Positions 54,346-62,189 of a DNA stretch of 64,000 nt are shown in pieces. Position numbers and translations under genes: made by a program. The notes under the pieces were generated by a model. The model did not search any database, had not been told where the DNA came from, and was given only the letters and a program-made list of their open reading frames with translations. The DNA is taken from NCBI GenBank assembly GCA_019245115.1, contig JAFARZ010000361.1, forward strand, positions 1 through 64,000. The letters run 5' to 3'. Each line of letters starts with the position of its first letter. Position 1 is the stretch's first letter. This DNA is from Streptosporangiaceae bacterium. GTDB lineage: Bacteria > Actinomycetota > Actinomycetes > Streptosporangiales > Streptosporangiaceae.

Positions 54346-55857
54346 GTGGCAGACCGAGATGTGCCGGCCCTGACCATCACCGCCGTCGATGCACCGGATC
54401 TCGGGCTGATCCGGGCCGTGGCCGCCGGGCAGCCGGTCGGGGTCGCGCCAGGCGTGCTCGACGTCGTGCGGCAGCGCTGTGCCGAGGCCAGGCGGGCGCT
54501 GCTCGACGGGCACCTGGTCTATGGCGCGAACACCGGTATGGGCGCGCTGTCCAAGGTCCGGCTCACCGAGCAGCAGCAGAGCTCCCATCAGCGCAACCTG
54601 ATGCTGGCCCGGGCGACCGGTGGCCCGCCGTGGCTGGATGAGCCGGAGGTCCGGGCCATCTTCACCGTCCGGCTGCTGACGTTCCTGTCCGGCGACGCCG
54701 CCGTCTCGGCCGCGCTGTGCCAGCGGCTCGCTGACTTCCTCGACAATGGCATCGTGCCGGCGGTCCCGCGTACCGGCATGGGCGCCGCGGGCGAGATCAT
54801 GCAGCTCGCGCACGCATTCGGGCCGCTGACCGGGATCGGGCAAGTGCTCAGCCCGGATGGAACCACCGAACCGGCGCGCCAGGCGCTACGCCGCCACGGA
54901 CTCGACGAGTACATCCTCGGTCCGAAAGAGGGCATCGCCCTGCTCCAGGGCGTGCCCGGCTCGACCGGCCTGTGCGTGCTCCGCCTGGGCGAGGCCGCCG
55001 CGCTCATCTCGCTCATGGAAGAAGCCGCGGCGCTGTCCATCGTGGCGGTCGGCGCGTCACGCGATCCGTACACCGCCGCTTGCGGACGAGGCGACGAAAT
55101 ACTGGCCGGTGTGCTTGCCCGGATTCGCGCCGCCGCCGGCGCGGAGCCGTTGCCCCGGTCGCTACAGGCGCCGGTGTCGTTCCGGGTGGCCGGGCCGGTG
55201 CTCACCCAGGCGCTCCGGGCCAGCGCGTTGCTCGAGGCGGCCGTGCGCCGCGCCCTCATCGGCGTCACCGACTCCCCCGCCTGGCTGGACGGAAGGTTCA
55301 CCGGTACCGCGGGGTTCCACGGAATCGACCTGGCCGCACACTGCGACCAGCTCACGGCCGCGGTGTGCCACGCCGCGGAGGTGGCATCGGCCCGCATCCA
55401 CCGGCTGATGGATCCCGCGGTCACCGGGCTGCCCGCGCAACTCGCCCGCGAGCCCGGCCCGGACGCCGGCCTGGGACCGATCCACAAGCGGGCTGCCGGA
55501 GAGGTGCACGCGATGAGGCGGCTGGCCACCGCCACCTCGGTCGGGCTGATGGAGACATCCGGCGGCCAGGAGGATGTGCAGTCGTTCGGGTGGGAAGCCG
55601 CCGACAAGCTCTCCAGCGCGCTGCGTCACGCCCGGGCCGTCACGGCGTGTGAGCTGCTGGCCGGCTACCAGGCGATTGCGCTGTCCGGACGCCCGGTGCC
55701 CGAAGGATGCCGGGCGCTGCTGGACCGGCTGACCGAGATCATCGGCCCGATCGAAGGCGACCGCCCGTTCGGCGAGGATATCGAGCGACTCATCCGGACC
55801 GACTGGTACCAGAATGTCACTGAGACTTCGTCTCGGCGTCACGGCGCATTGCGGTGA
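54346..55857 (+). CDS. HAL/PAL-fold aromatic amino acid lyase homologue lacking the MIO serine
   Basis: 503 residues, the usual histidine ammonia-lyase length. Family landmarks: YGANTGMG (Tyr loop), SGDAAVSAALCQRLADFLD, VPRTGMGAAGEIMQLAHAF, KEGIALLQGVPGSTG, and QEDVQSFGWEAADKL. The MIO prosthetic group forms from Ala-Ser-Gly; here residues 147-149 are Ala-Ala-Gly, so canonical MIO cannot form. Later catalytic segments also differ from HutH. It may be a non-ammonia-lyase member or use other chemistry. GTG 54346 is the likely start, divergent from deoC; the longer open frame to 53959 is a shadow of deoC. Confidence 0.82.
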   Translation: MADRDVPALTITAVDAPDLGLIRAVAAGQPVGVAPGVLDVVRQRCAEARRALLDGHLVYGANTGMGALSKVRLTEQQQSSHQRNLMLARATGGPPWLDEPEVRAIFTVRLLTFLSGDAAVSAALCQRLADFLDNGIVPAVPRTGMGAAGEIMQLAHAFGPLTGIGQVLSPDGTTEPARQALRRHGLDEYILGPKEGIALLQGVPGSTGLCVLRLGEAAALISLMEEAAALSIVAVGASRDPYTAACGRGDEILAGVLARIRAAAGAEPLPRSLQAPVSFRVAGPVLTQALRASALLEAAVRRALIGVTDSPAWLDGRFTGTAGFHGIDLAAHCDQLTAAVCHAAEVASARIHRLMDPAVTGLPAQLAREPGPDAGLGPIHKRAAGEVHAMRRLATATSVGLMETSGGQEDVQSFGWEAADKLSSALRHARAVTACELLAGYQAIALSGRPVPEGCRALLDRLTEIIGPIEGDRPFGEDIERLIRTDWYQNVTETSSRRHGALR

Positions 55858-55887
55858 TCCAGTAAATAAATATCGCACCTTGTGACC

Positions 55888-57060
55888 ATGAGGGTCGCGA
55901 TCATTACCGAATCGTTTCCGCCCGATGTGAACGGCGTCGCGCACACCGTCCTGCGGGTCGCCGAACAACTCACCCGCCTTGGCCATCATCCCCTGGTCAT
56001 CGCCCCGCGCCCGCCCCGAGGTAGCAGGAAGGTCCCGCAGTTCCCCTACCCGGTGGTCCGCATTCCGGCGATACCGCTGCCCGGCTATCCGAGCTTCCGG
56101 CTCGGCCTGCCCAGCCGCCGGGTCCGCACCGCCCTGGCCGCCCACGCCACCGAGGTCGTTCATCTGGCCAGTCCGGTGTGCCTGGGCGCGTTCGGCGCTC
56201 ATGCCGCCGACCGGCTGGGGCTCCCCGCGGTCGCGGTCTACCAGACCGACCTGCCCGCCTACGCCCGGGCCTATCGCCTCGGCCGCGCCACGGAGGCGTT
56301 CGCGTGGCGCTGGCTGCGCGGAATTCACAACCGGGCCGGGCGCACGCTGGCACCGTCCACGGTCACCGCGACCGGGCTGCTCAAGCACGGCATGAAGGAC
56401 GTCTGGCTGTGGGGCCGCGGCGTCGACACCGCCCGGTTCGACCCCGCTAAACGCAGCGCCGAGGTACGGGCCGCGCTGGCATCCGGCGGCGAGCTCATCG
56501 TCGGCTACGTGGGCCGCCTGGCCACCGAGAAGCGGGTGGAACTGCTGGCCGGCGTCGCCGCCCTGGACGGCGTGCGGCTGGTGATCGTGGGCGCCGGGCC
56601 GGCCGAGCCGATGCTGCGCGAGGCCCTGCCCGGCGCGGAGTTTCTCGGCGAGCGCAGGGGCGACGAACTGGCCGTCTACTACGCCAGCCTGGATGTGTTC
56701 GTCCACACCGGACCGTATGAGACGTTCGGCCAGACGCTGCAGGAGGCGGCCGCGAGCGGGCTCCCGGTCATCGCCCCCGCCGCGGGCGGCCCGCTCGACC
56801 TGGTCGAGGACGGGGTGACCGGATACCTGGTCCCGCCCGGCGACGCCGACGCGTGCACGGCCGCGGTGACCCGGCTGGCCGCCGATCCCGAACTGCGGGC
56901 GGCATTCGGCACGGCCGGGCGCCGGAAGGTGCTCGGCCGGAGCTGGGCGGCGCTCACCGACGAACTGATCGTTCACTATTCGGCTGTCCTCGGCACCGCG
57001 CGAGCGAGCCAGCAGGCCGCGGCGAAGGGCAAGCACGATCGGGCCAAGGCGGCCATATGA
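55888..57060 (+). CDS. GT4 glycosyltransferase, MgtA-like alpha-mannosyltransferase
   Basis: 390 residues of GT-B fold. The N-terminal loop is ITESFPPDVNGVAHTVLRV, and the donor site is GYVGRLATEKRVELL followed by TFGQTLQEAAASGLPVIAP. This closely matches the actinobacterial GDP-mannose-dependent MgtA/PimB branch that adds mannose to phosphatidylinositol or glucuronosyl-diacylglycerol anchors. ATG 55888; GTG 55882 is also in frame. The stop overlaps the next gene's ATG (ATGA), so the two transferases are co-translated. Confidence 0.88.
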   Translation: MRVAIITESFPPDVNGVAHTVLRVAEQLTRLGHHPLVIAPRPPRGSRKVPQFPYPVVRIPAIPLPGYPSFRLGLPSRRVRTALAAHATEVVHLASPVCLGAFGAHAADRLGLPAVAVYQTDLPAYARAYRLGRATEAFAWRWLRGIHNRAGRTLAPSTVTATGLLKHGMKDVWLWGRGVDTARFDPAKRSAEVRAALASGGELIVGYVGRLATEKRVELLAGVAALDGVRLVIVGAGPAEPMLREALPGAEFLGERRGDELAVYYASLDVFVHTGPYETFGQTLQEAAASGLPVIAPAAGGPLDLVEDGVTGYLVPPGDADACTAAVTRLAADPELRAAFGTAGRRKVLGRSWAALTDELIVHYSAVLGTARASQQAAAKGKHDRAKAAI

Positions 57061-58181
57061 GGATCGTCCGGCTGGCGAACTTCGTCGGGCCCAGGTCAGG
57101 CGGGCTGCGCACCGCGTTGCGCGAGCTGGGCGCCGGCTATCTGGCCGCCGGGCACGAGCCGGTGCTTGTCGTCCCCGGCGACCGGGACCGGGACGAGCAG
57201 ACCAGCCAGGGCCGGGTGATCATGCTGCGCGGGCCGCGGGTGCCGCTCGCCGGCGGGTACCGCGTGCTATTGAACGAACGATCGGTGGCTCAACTCCTGA
57301 GCGAATTGCAGCCAGACGCGCTGGAAGTCTCGGACCGGACTACCCTCCGGTGGACCGGCGACTGGGCACGCCGGCACGGCGTGCCGGCCGTCATGGTGTC
57401 GCACGAAAGCCTGGCCGCGCTGATCGCCATGGCCCTCCCGATCCCGGGCCTCGCTCGAGCACTCGCAGGCGCGCTCAACCGGCGCACGGCCGGCGCCTAC
57501 GACCAGGTGGTGTGCACCACCGGCTGGGCGGCCGCCGAGTTCGAACGCATCGGCGCGCGGAACATCAGGCGCGCGCCGCTGGGCGTGGATCTGGACACGT
57601 TCCGGCCGCGTGCGCTCCCCGCCGCGCGGGCAAGCGCGAGTCCCCTGCTGGTGCACTGCGGGCGGCTGTCCGCGGAGAAGAAGCCGCAACGGTCGCTGAC
57701 CACGCTGGCGACGCTCCGGGCGCAGGGCGTGCCGGCCCGGCTGATCGTCGCTGGCGACGGGCCGCTGCGCGGGCGGCTGGAGCGACGGGCGGCGCGCCAC
57801 GGGCTGCCGGTGACGTTCACCGGCTTCCTGGCCGGCCGTGACGACGTCGCCGAACTGCTGGCCAGCGCCGACGTCGTGATCGCTCCCGGGCCCGCGGAAA
57901 CCTTCGGGCTGGCCGCGCTGGAGGCGCTGGCGTGCGGGACCCCGGTGGTGGTCAGCGCGCAGTCGGCGCTCCCCGAGGTGATCGGCGACGCGGGAGCGAG
58001 TGTCGCGGGCGAGGACCTCGCGACGGGAGTCCGCGAACTGCTGCGGCGGCCGGAAGCGGCACGCCGGGCCGCCGCGCGCGCACGCGCCGAGATGTTCGGC
58101 TGGGACGCGGCGGTGCAGGCCTTCCTGGCAGTGCACACGACGAAGGGACGCAGGAATGACGACGTATGTCGCGCTCGGTGA
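57057..58181 (+). CDS. GT4 family glycosyltransferase
   Basis: 374 residues, GT-B fold. Acceptor-side start MRIVRLANFVGPRSGGLRTAL; donor-side CGRLSAEKKPQRSL and PGPAETFGLAALEALACGTPVVVS (EX7E motif). It probably modifies the product of the upstream MgtA-like enzyme in a lipid or glycolipid pathway (inference from coupling). ATG 57057 overlaps the previous stop by 4 nt, and the 3' end overlaps the SGNH hydrolase gene by 26 nt. Confidence 0.9.
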   Translation: MRIVRLANFVGPRSGGLRTALRELGAGYLAAGHEPVLVVPGDRDRDEQTSQGRVIMLRGPRVPLAGGYRVLLNERSVAQLLSELQPDALEVSDRTTLRWTGDWARRHGVPAVMVSHESLAALIAMALPIPGLARALAGALNRRTAGAYDQVVCTTGWAAAEFERIGARNIRRAPLGVDLDTFRPRALPAARASASPLLVHCGRLSAEKKPQRSLTTLATLRAQGVPARLIVAGDGPLRGRLERRAARHGLPVTFTGFLAGRDDVAELLASADVVIAPGPAETFGLAALEALACGTPVVVSAQSALPEVIGDAGASVAGEDLATGVRELLRRPEAARRAAARARAEMFGWDAAVQAFLAVHTTKGRRNDDVCRAR

Positions 58182-58911
58182 CTCTATCTCGGTTGGTATG
58201 GGCGATCCGGCGCCCGAGGGAGGCTGGCGCGGCTGGCCCGCGTTGCTGGCCACCGGCCTCATCGAGCCGGAACTGCACAACCTCGCCGTGCTCGGCGGCC
58301 AGTCAGCCGATGTGGAAATCTTCCAGCTTCCCACGGCGCTGGACCTGAAGCCGCACATCGCGAGCGTGGTGTGCGGGCTCAACGACACGTTGCGCGGCGG
58401 GTTCGACCCGGAACGTACCGGCGCGGCGGTGGAGCGGGTCGTCCGTGCCCTGCGCGCCCAGGGCACCGAAGTCCTGACCATGCGGATGCCGGACCCCGGA
58501 GCGATGTTCGGGCTGCCGCAGGCGCTGGCCCGGCCGCTGGCGCGGCGGATGCGGGCCGTCAACGCGGTCGTCGACGACATCGCCAGGCGGCACGGAACCC
58601 TGCACTTCGACGCGGCCGGGGATCCGGGCACGTACGAACGGCGCAACTGGAGCGTGGACCGGCTGCACCCCAACGAGCGGGGACACCGCCTGATCGCGCG
58701 ACGTTTCCACGCCCTGCTGGAGGCGACCGGGTTCCCGGTCGGCGCGGCGCCGGATCCCGAGCCGACCAGCCCGCCGCCGACCCGCCTGGCCGAGATCGGC
58801 TGGATGGCGACCAAAGGCACCGCGTGGGTTCTGCGCAGGTCAACCGACCTTGTCCCGGCGCTCGTGGCGCTGGCCATCCGGGAACGGCTGGCCGCCGCGA
58901 AAGAAACCTGA
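58156..58911 (+). CDS. SGNH/GDSL-type hydrolase
   Basis: 251 residues. Block I ALGDSISVG (Ser nucleophile), block II Gly near NLAVLGGQSAD, block III GLND, and block V DRLHPNERGH (Asp-His). It is an esterase or lipase with no signal peptide, so it acts inside the cell. A role in deacylating or editing the glycolipid made by the two preceding transferases fits the three-gene overlap. ATG 58156 follows GACGCAGGA. Confidence 0.92.
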   Translation: MTTYVALGDSISVGMGDPAPEGGWRGWPALLATGLIEPELHNLAVLGGQSADVEIFQLPTALDLKPHIASVVCGLNDTLRGGFDPERTGAAVERVVRALRAQGTEVLTMRMPDPGAMFGLPQALARPLARRMRAVNAVVDDIARRHGTLHFDAAGDPGTYERRNWSVDRLHPNERGHRLIARRFHALLEATGFPVGAAPDPEPTSPPPTRLAEIGWMATKGTAWVLRRSTDLVPALVALAIRERLAAAKET

Positions 58912-59054
58912 ACGCGTTCACAGGATCTGGAGGAAACCTACGGCATAACATCGGGTTCCCTTGCGTTCCCCCCAAGGCTGGCGGCCCATCATCAAGGTGT
59001 ACCTGATTGATGAAGCCGTAACAGGCACTCTAGCCGTTGGGGGCATCACAAGCC

Positions 59055-60257
59055 ATGAGCGAGAACTACGACCAGGAGAACTCGCCACACGGACCGGGGC
59101 AGGGTTACCTCTCTGGCCCCACGTTCGGTGGCCCGGGCTACGGCTACCCCGTACCGCCGCCTCCACCGCCGCGAAACCACCACCGGGCGCTGATCATCAC
59201 CGGCGCGGTCGCGCTGGCCTTCGGCGTCGGTGCGGGCGCGCTGGTCAACGGGCTGGGCTCCAGCCCGACCGGAACAGCGACCGCGACGTCCAAGACCTCA
59301 CTGAGCGCCGGCCAGATCGCGTCCCGCGTCGATCCCGGCCTGGTCGACGTCGTCTCCACCGACGGCCTGGCCCAGGCTGAATCGGCCGGCACCGGCATCG
59401 TGCTCAGCTCGACCGGCGAGATCCTCACCAACAACCACGTGATCAGCGGGGCCACTTCCATCAAGGTCATTGACATCGGCAACGGCCGCACCTACACGGC
59501 CAAGGTGGTCGGCTACGACGCCAGCGCCGATGTCGCGGTGATCCAGGCGCAGGGCGCTTCCGGCCTGACCACGGCCAGCCTCGGCAACTCGTCCACGGTC
59601 GGAGTCGGCAGCTCGGTGGTCGCTCTCGGCAACGCCCAGGGCAAGGGCGGCACCCCGTCGATGGCCACCGGGACGGTGACGGGCCTCAACCAGTCGATCA
59701 CCGCCTCCGACGATCTGTCCGGCACTCAGGAGCAGCTCACCGGCCTGATCGAGACCAACGCGGACATCCAGCCCGGTGACTCGGGCGGCCCCCTGGTCAA
59801 CCCGTACGGCCAGGTGATCGGCATGGACACCGCCGCGTCGTCTTCGTACCAGTTCCAGGACCAGGGCAGCTCGGCCACCCAGGCGTACTCGATACCGATC
59901 AACACGGCGATATCCATCGCGAACCAGATCGAGGCCGGCTCCGGCTCCAGCACCGTTCACATCGGCGCCACCGCCTTCCTCGGCGTCGGCGTGGGGAGTT
60001 CGCAGAACGGTTTCGGCAACAGCGGTAACGGCGCCTACCTGCAAAACGTCGAGCAGGGCTCGCCCGCGGCGAACGCGGGCCTGACCGAGGGTGACACCCT
60101 CACCTCGGTCGGCGGGGTGTCCGTCTCCTCCTCTCCCGACATCCAGCACGTGCTGGTGAAGTACCACCCGGGCGACAAGATCCAGGTCTCCTGGCTCGAC
60201 CAGTCCGGCCAGTCGCAAACCGCGACGGTGACCCTCGCCACGGGCCCTGCCGCTTAA
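59055..60257 (+). CDS. HtrA/DegP-like membrane-anchored serine protease (S1C with PDZ)
   Basis: 400 residues. A Gly/Pro-rich cytoplasmic tail is followed by one transmembrane helix (about 46-66), a trypsin-like domain with His in LTNNHVIS, Asp in YDASADVAVI and Ser in QPGDSGGPLV, then a C-terminal PDZ (FLGVGVGSSQ, GLTEGDTLTSVGG). It degrades damaged extracytoplasmic proteins or cleaves regulators. ATG 59055 (MSENYDQENS) is chosen; the GTG at 59037 has no better site. Confidence 0.95.
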   Translation: MSENYDQENSPHGPGQGYLSGPTFGGPGYGYPVPPPPPPRNHHRALIITGAVALAFGVGAGALVNGLGSSPTGTATATSKTSLSAGQIASRVDPGLVDVVSTDGLAQAESAGTGIVLSSTGEILTNNHVISGATSIKVIDIGNGRTYTAKVVGYDASADVAVIQAQGASGLTTASLGNSSTVGVGSSVVALGNAQGKGGTPSMATGTVTGLNQSITASDDLSGTQEQLTGLIETNADIQPGDSGGPLVNPYGQVIGMDTAASSSYQFQDQGSSATQAYSIPINTAISIANQIEAGSGSSTVHIGATAFLGVGVGSSQNGFGNSGNGAYLQNVEQGSPAANAGLTEGDTLTSVGGVSVSSSPDIQHVLVKYHPGDKIQVSWLDQSGQSQTATVTLATGPAA

Positions 60258-60286
60258 AGACTCCCCCTCTCGCTCCCCCTGGCCTC

Positions 60287-60320
60287 GGTCCGGCCTCCCT
60301 GTCACAAGGGGGGCCGGGCC
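60287..60320 (+). terminator. Hairpin after the HtrA-like gene
   Basis: GGTCCGGCCTCCCT pairs with AGGGGGGCCGGGCC (two G-U pairs) around GTCACA. It starts 30 nt after the stop and has no U tract. Confidence 0.65.
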
Positions 60321-60396
60321 GGGGCCAGCTCCTTTGGGGTGGCACGGTTATCGGAGGAAGAACCACCGACGTTCCATAGAAAAATAGGAGAACCTG

Positions 60397-61407
60397 ATGC
60401 GGGCGGCGCGGTTGTACGGGGTCGGCGACATCCGGGTGGCGGAGGAGCCGGCGGCGGACGCGGGTCCCGCGGTCAGCCCGCGGGACATCAGCCTGGTACG
60501 GGTTACCGCGGTTGGTATCTGCGGGTCAGATCTGCACTGGTGGGACGAAGGCGCTATCGGCGACGCCGGCCTGGATCACCCGCTCGTGCTGGGGCACGAG
60601 GCGGCGGGGGTGATCGCGGCCGGGCCGCGGGCCGGGCAGCGGGTCGCGATCGACCCGGCGATCCCGGACGAGACGTGCCGGGCGTGCCGGGACGGGTACC
60701 GGAACCTGTGCCCGAACGTGGTGTTCGCCGGGCACGGCCGGACGGACGGCGCCATGCGGGAGCTGATGGCCTGGCCGTCCGGCCGGCTGTATCCCCTGCC
60801 GGACAGCATGACGGACGCCGATGGAGCGATGCTCGAACCGCTCGGCGTGGCAATTCAGTGCGTGGACCTCGGACACCTGCCGTTCGGCGGGACCGCGGCG
60901 GTCGCCGGGTGCGGACCGATCGGGCTGCTGATCATCGGCTTGCTGAAGGTATCGGGAGCCAGCTCGGTGATCGCGTTCGAGCCGCTGGCGCATCGCCGGG
61001 AGGCGGCGGCGCGGATGGGCGCGGACGTGGTGTCCGCGCCGGTGGACAACGTCGGCGAGCTGACCGGTTACGGGGTTGATGTGGCGTTCGAGGCGGCCGG
61101 GACCGATGACGGAGTGCGCCTGGCCGTGGACGCGGCGCGGCCGGGCGGACGCGTGGTGCTGGCCGGGATACCGGGCGACGACACCACCACGTTCCGCGCT
61201 TCGATCGCGCGACGCAAGGGGCTGACGATAGCCATGGTGCGACGGATGAACGAGGTGTATCCGCGGGCGATCTCGCTGGCCGACCGGGGGGCGGTCGATC
61301 TCGCACCGCTGGTCACCAGGCGGGCGGCGCTGGACGAGATCGGTGATGCGTTCAAGGACGCGGCCCAGCGCACCGGGCTGAAGACAGTCGTCGAGCCGCA
61401 GCGCTGA
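60397..61407 (+). CDS. Zinc-dependent medium-chain alcohol/polyol dehydrogenase
   Basis: 336 residues of the MDR superfamily, closest in look to sorbitol, L-idonate or threonine dehydrogenases. Catalytic zinc ligands are C42 (GICGSD) and H67/E68 (LGHEAAG). The structural-zinc loop reads D91, C94, C97, C105 with canonical spacing but Asp in place of the first Cys. The Rossmann motif is AGCGPIGLL. ATG 60397 follows AGGAGAA. Product and cofactor specificity cannot be fixed from sequence. Confidence 0.9.
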   Translation: MRAARLYGVGDIRVAEEPAADAGPAVSPRDISLVRVTAVGICGSDLHWWDEGAIGDAGLDHPLVLGHEAAGVIAAGPRAGQRVAIDPAIPDETCRACRDGYRNLCPNVVFAGHGRTDGAMRELMAWPSGRLYPLPDSMTDADGAMLEPLGVAIQCVDLGHLPFGGTAAVAGCGPIGLLIIGLLKVSGASSVIAFEPLAHRREAAARMGADVVSAPVDNVGELTGYGVDVAFEAAGTDDGVRLAVDAARPGGRVVLAGIPGDDTTTFRASIARRKGLTIAMVRRMNEVYPRAISLADRGAVDLAPLVTRRAALDEIGDAFKDAAQRTGLKTVVEPQR

Positions 61408-61492
61408 ATCACCCCGGATCGAGTTGAATACCACGGCCGTCGGTGGGCAGGAGCACGGGTTCGTGCTTACTCAACGGAAAGGAGATCCCACC

Positions 61493-62062
61493 ATGGCCAA
61501 TGAACTGAACGGCCTGCGCGTGGCCTTCCTTACCTCGAACGAAGGAGTGGAGCAGGCCGAGCTGACCGCGCCATGGCAGGCCGTCAAGGACGCGGGTGGC
61601 GTGCCGGAGCTGCTGGCACCTTCGACGGGTGAGGTTCAGGCGTTCAACCACCTGGACAAGGCCGGCAAGTTCCCGGTGCACCGGGCCATCCGTGACTCGG
61701 ATCCGCTGGACTACAACGCGATCGTGGTACCGGGCGGCGTGGCCAACGCCGACGTGCTCCGGACCGTCAACGCGGCGGTCATGTTCGCGCAGCGGATCTT
61801 CGAATCCGGCAAGCCGGCCGCGGTGATCTGCCATGGCCCGTGGCTCCTGGTCGAGGGCGATCTGGTCCGGGCGCGGACCCTGACTTCGTGGCCCAGCCTG
61901 GCCACCGACATCCGCAACGCGGGAGGCAACTGGGTGGACGCCGAGGTCCAGCTGTGCACCAACGGGCCGAACTCGCTGGTGACCAGCCGCAAGCCCGACG
62001 ACCTCCCGGCGTTCTGCTCGACGCTGGTCGATGTCTTCCAGCGGGAGTCGCAGCCGGCCTAG
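61493..62062 (+). CDS. DJ-1/PfpI family protein
   Basis: 189 residues with the PfpI fold. The nucleophile elbow is AAVICHGPW (Cys) with the acidic partner in TSNEGVEQAEL. Relatives are intracellular proteases, glyoxalases or deglycases acting on reactive carbonyls. ATG 61493 has GGAAAGGAG about 8 nt upstream; an upstream GTG at 61424 lacks support. It lies 85 nt after the dehydrogenase, on the same strand. Confidence 0.92.
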   Translation: MANELNGLRVAFLTSNEGVEQAELTAPWQAVKDAGGVPELLAPSTGEVQAFNHLDKAGKFPVHRAIRDSDPLDYNAIVVPGGVANADVLRTVNAAVMFAQRIFESGKPAAVICHGPWLLVEGDLVRARTLTSWPSLATDIRNAGGNWVDAEVQLCTNGPNSLVTSRKPDDLPAFCSTLVDVFQRESQPA

Positions 62063-62091
62063 GCCTTGGCCTGGGGAGGGGCAGTTATCGC

Positions 62092-62163
62092 GGTTGATTC
62101 GGGCCTTGTGGTTACTTTGGTGTACCCCGCTGCACAAAAAGCACCACGAAGCCCGAATCAACC
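62092..62163. terminator. Large imperfect inverted repeat between convergent genes
   Basis: Left arm GGTTGATTCGGGCCTTGTGG and right arm CCACGAAGCCCGAATCAACC (20 nt, about two mismatches) enclose roughly 30 nt. It lies 29 nt after the PfpI stop and 26 nt before the end of the convergent helicase gene, so it suits bidirectional termination. Its long loop is unlike the other terminators here. Confidence 0.65.
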
Positions 62164-62189
62164 ATGCGAGGACGCCGCGTCGATCGGAT

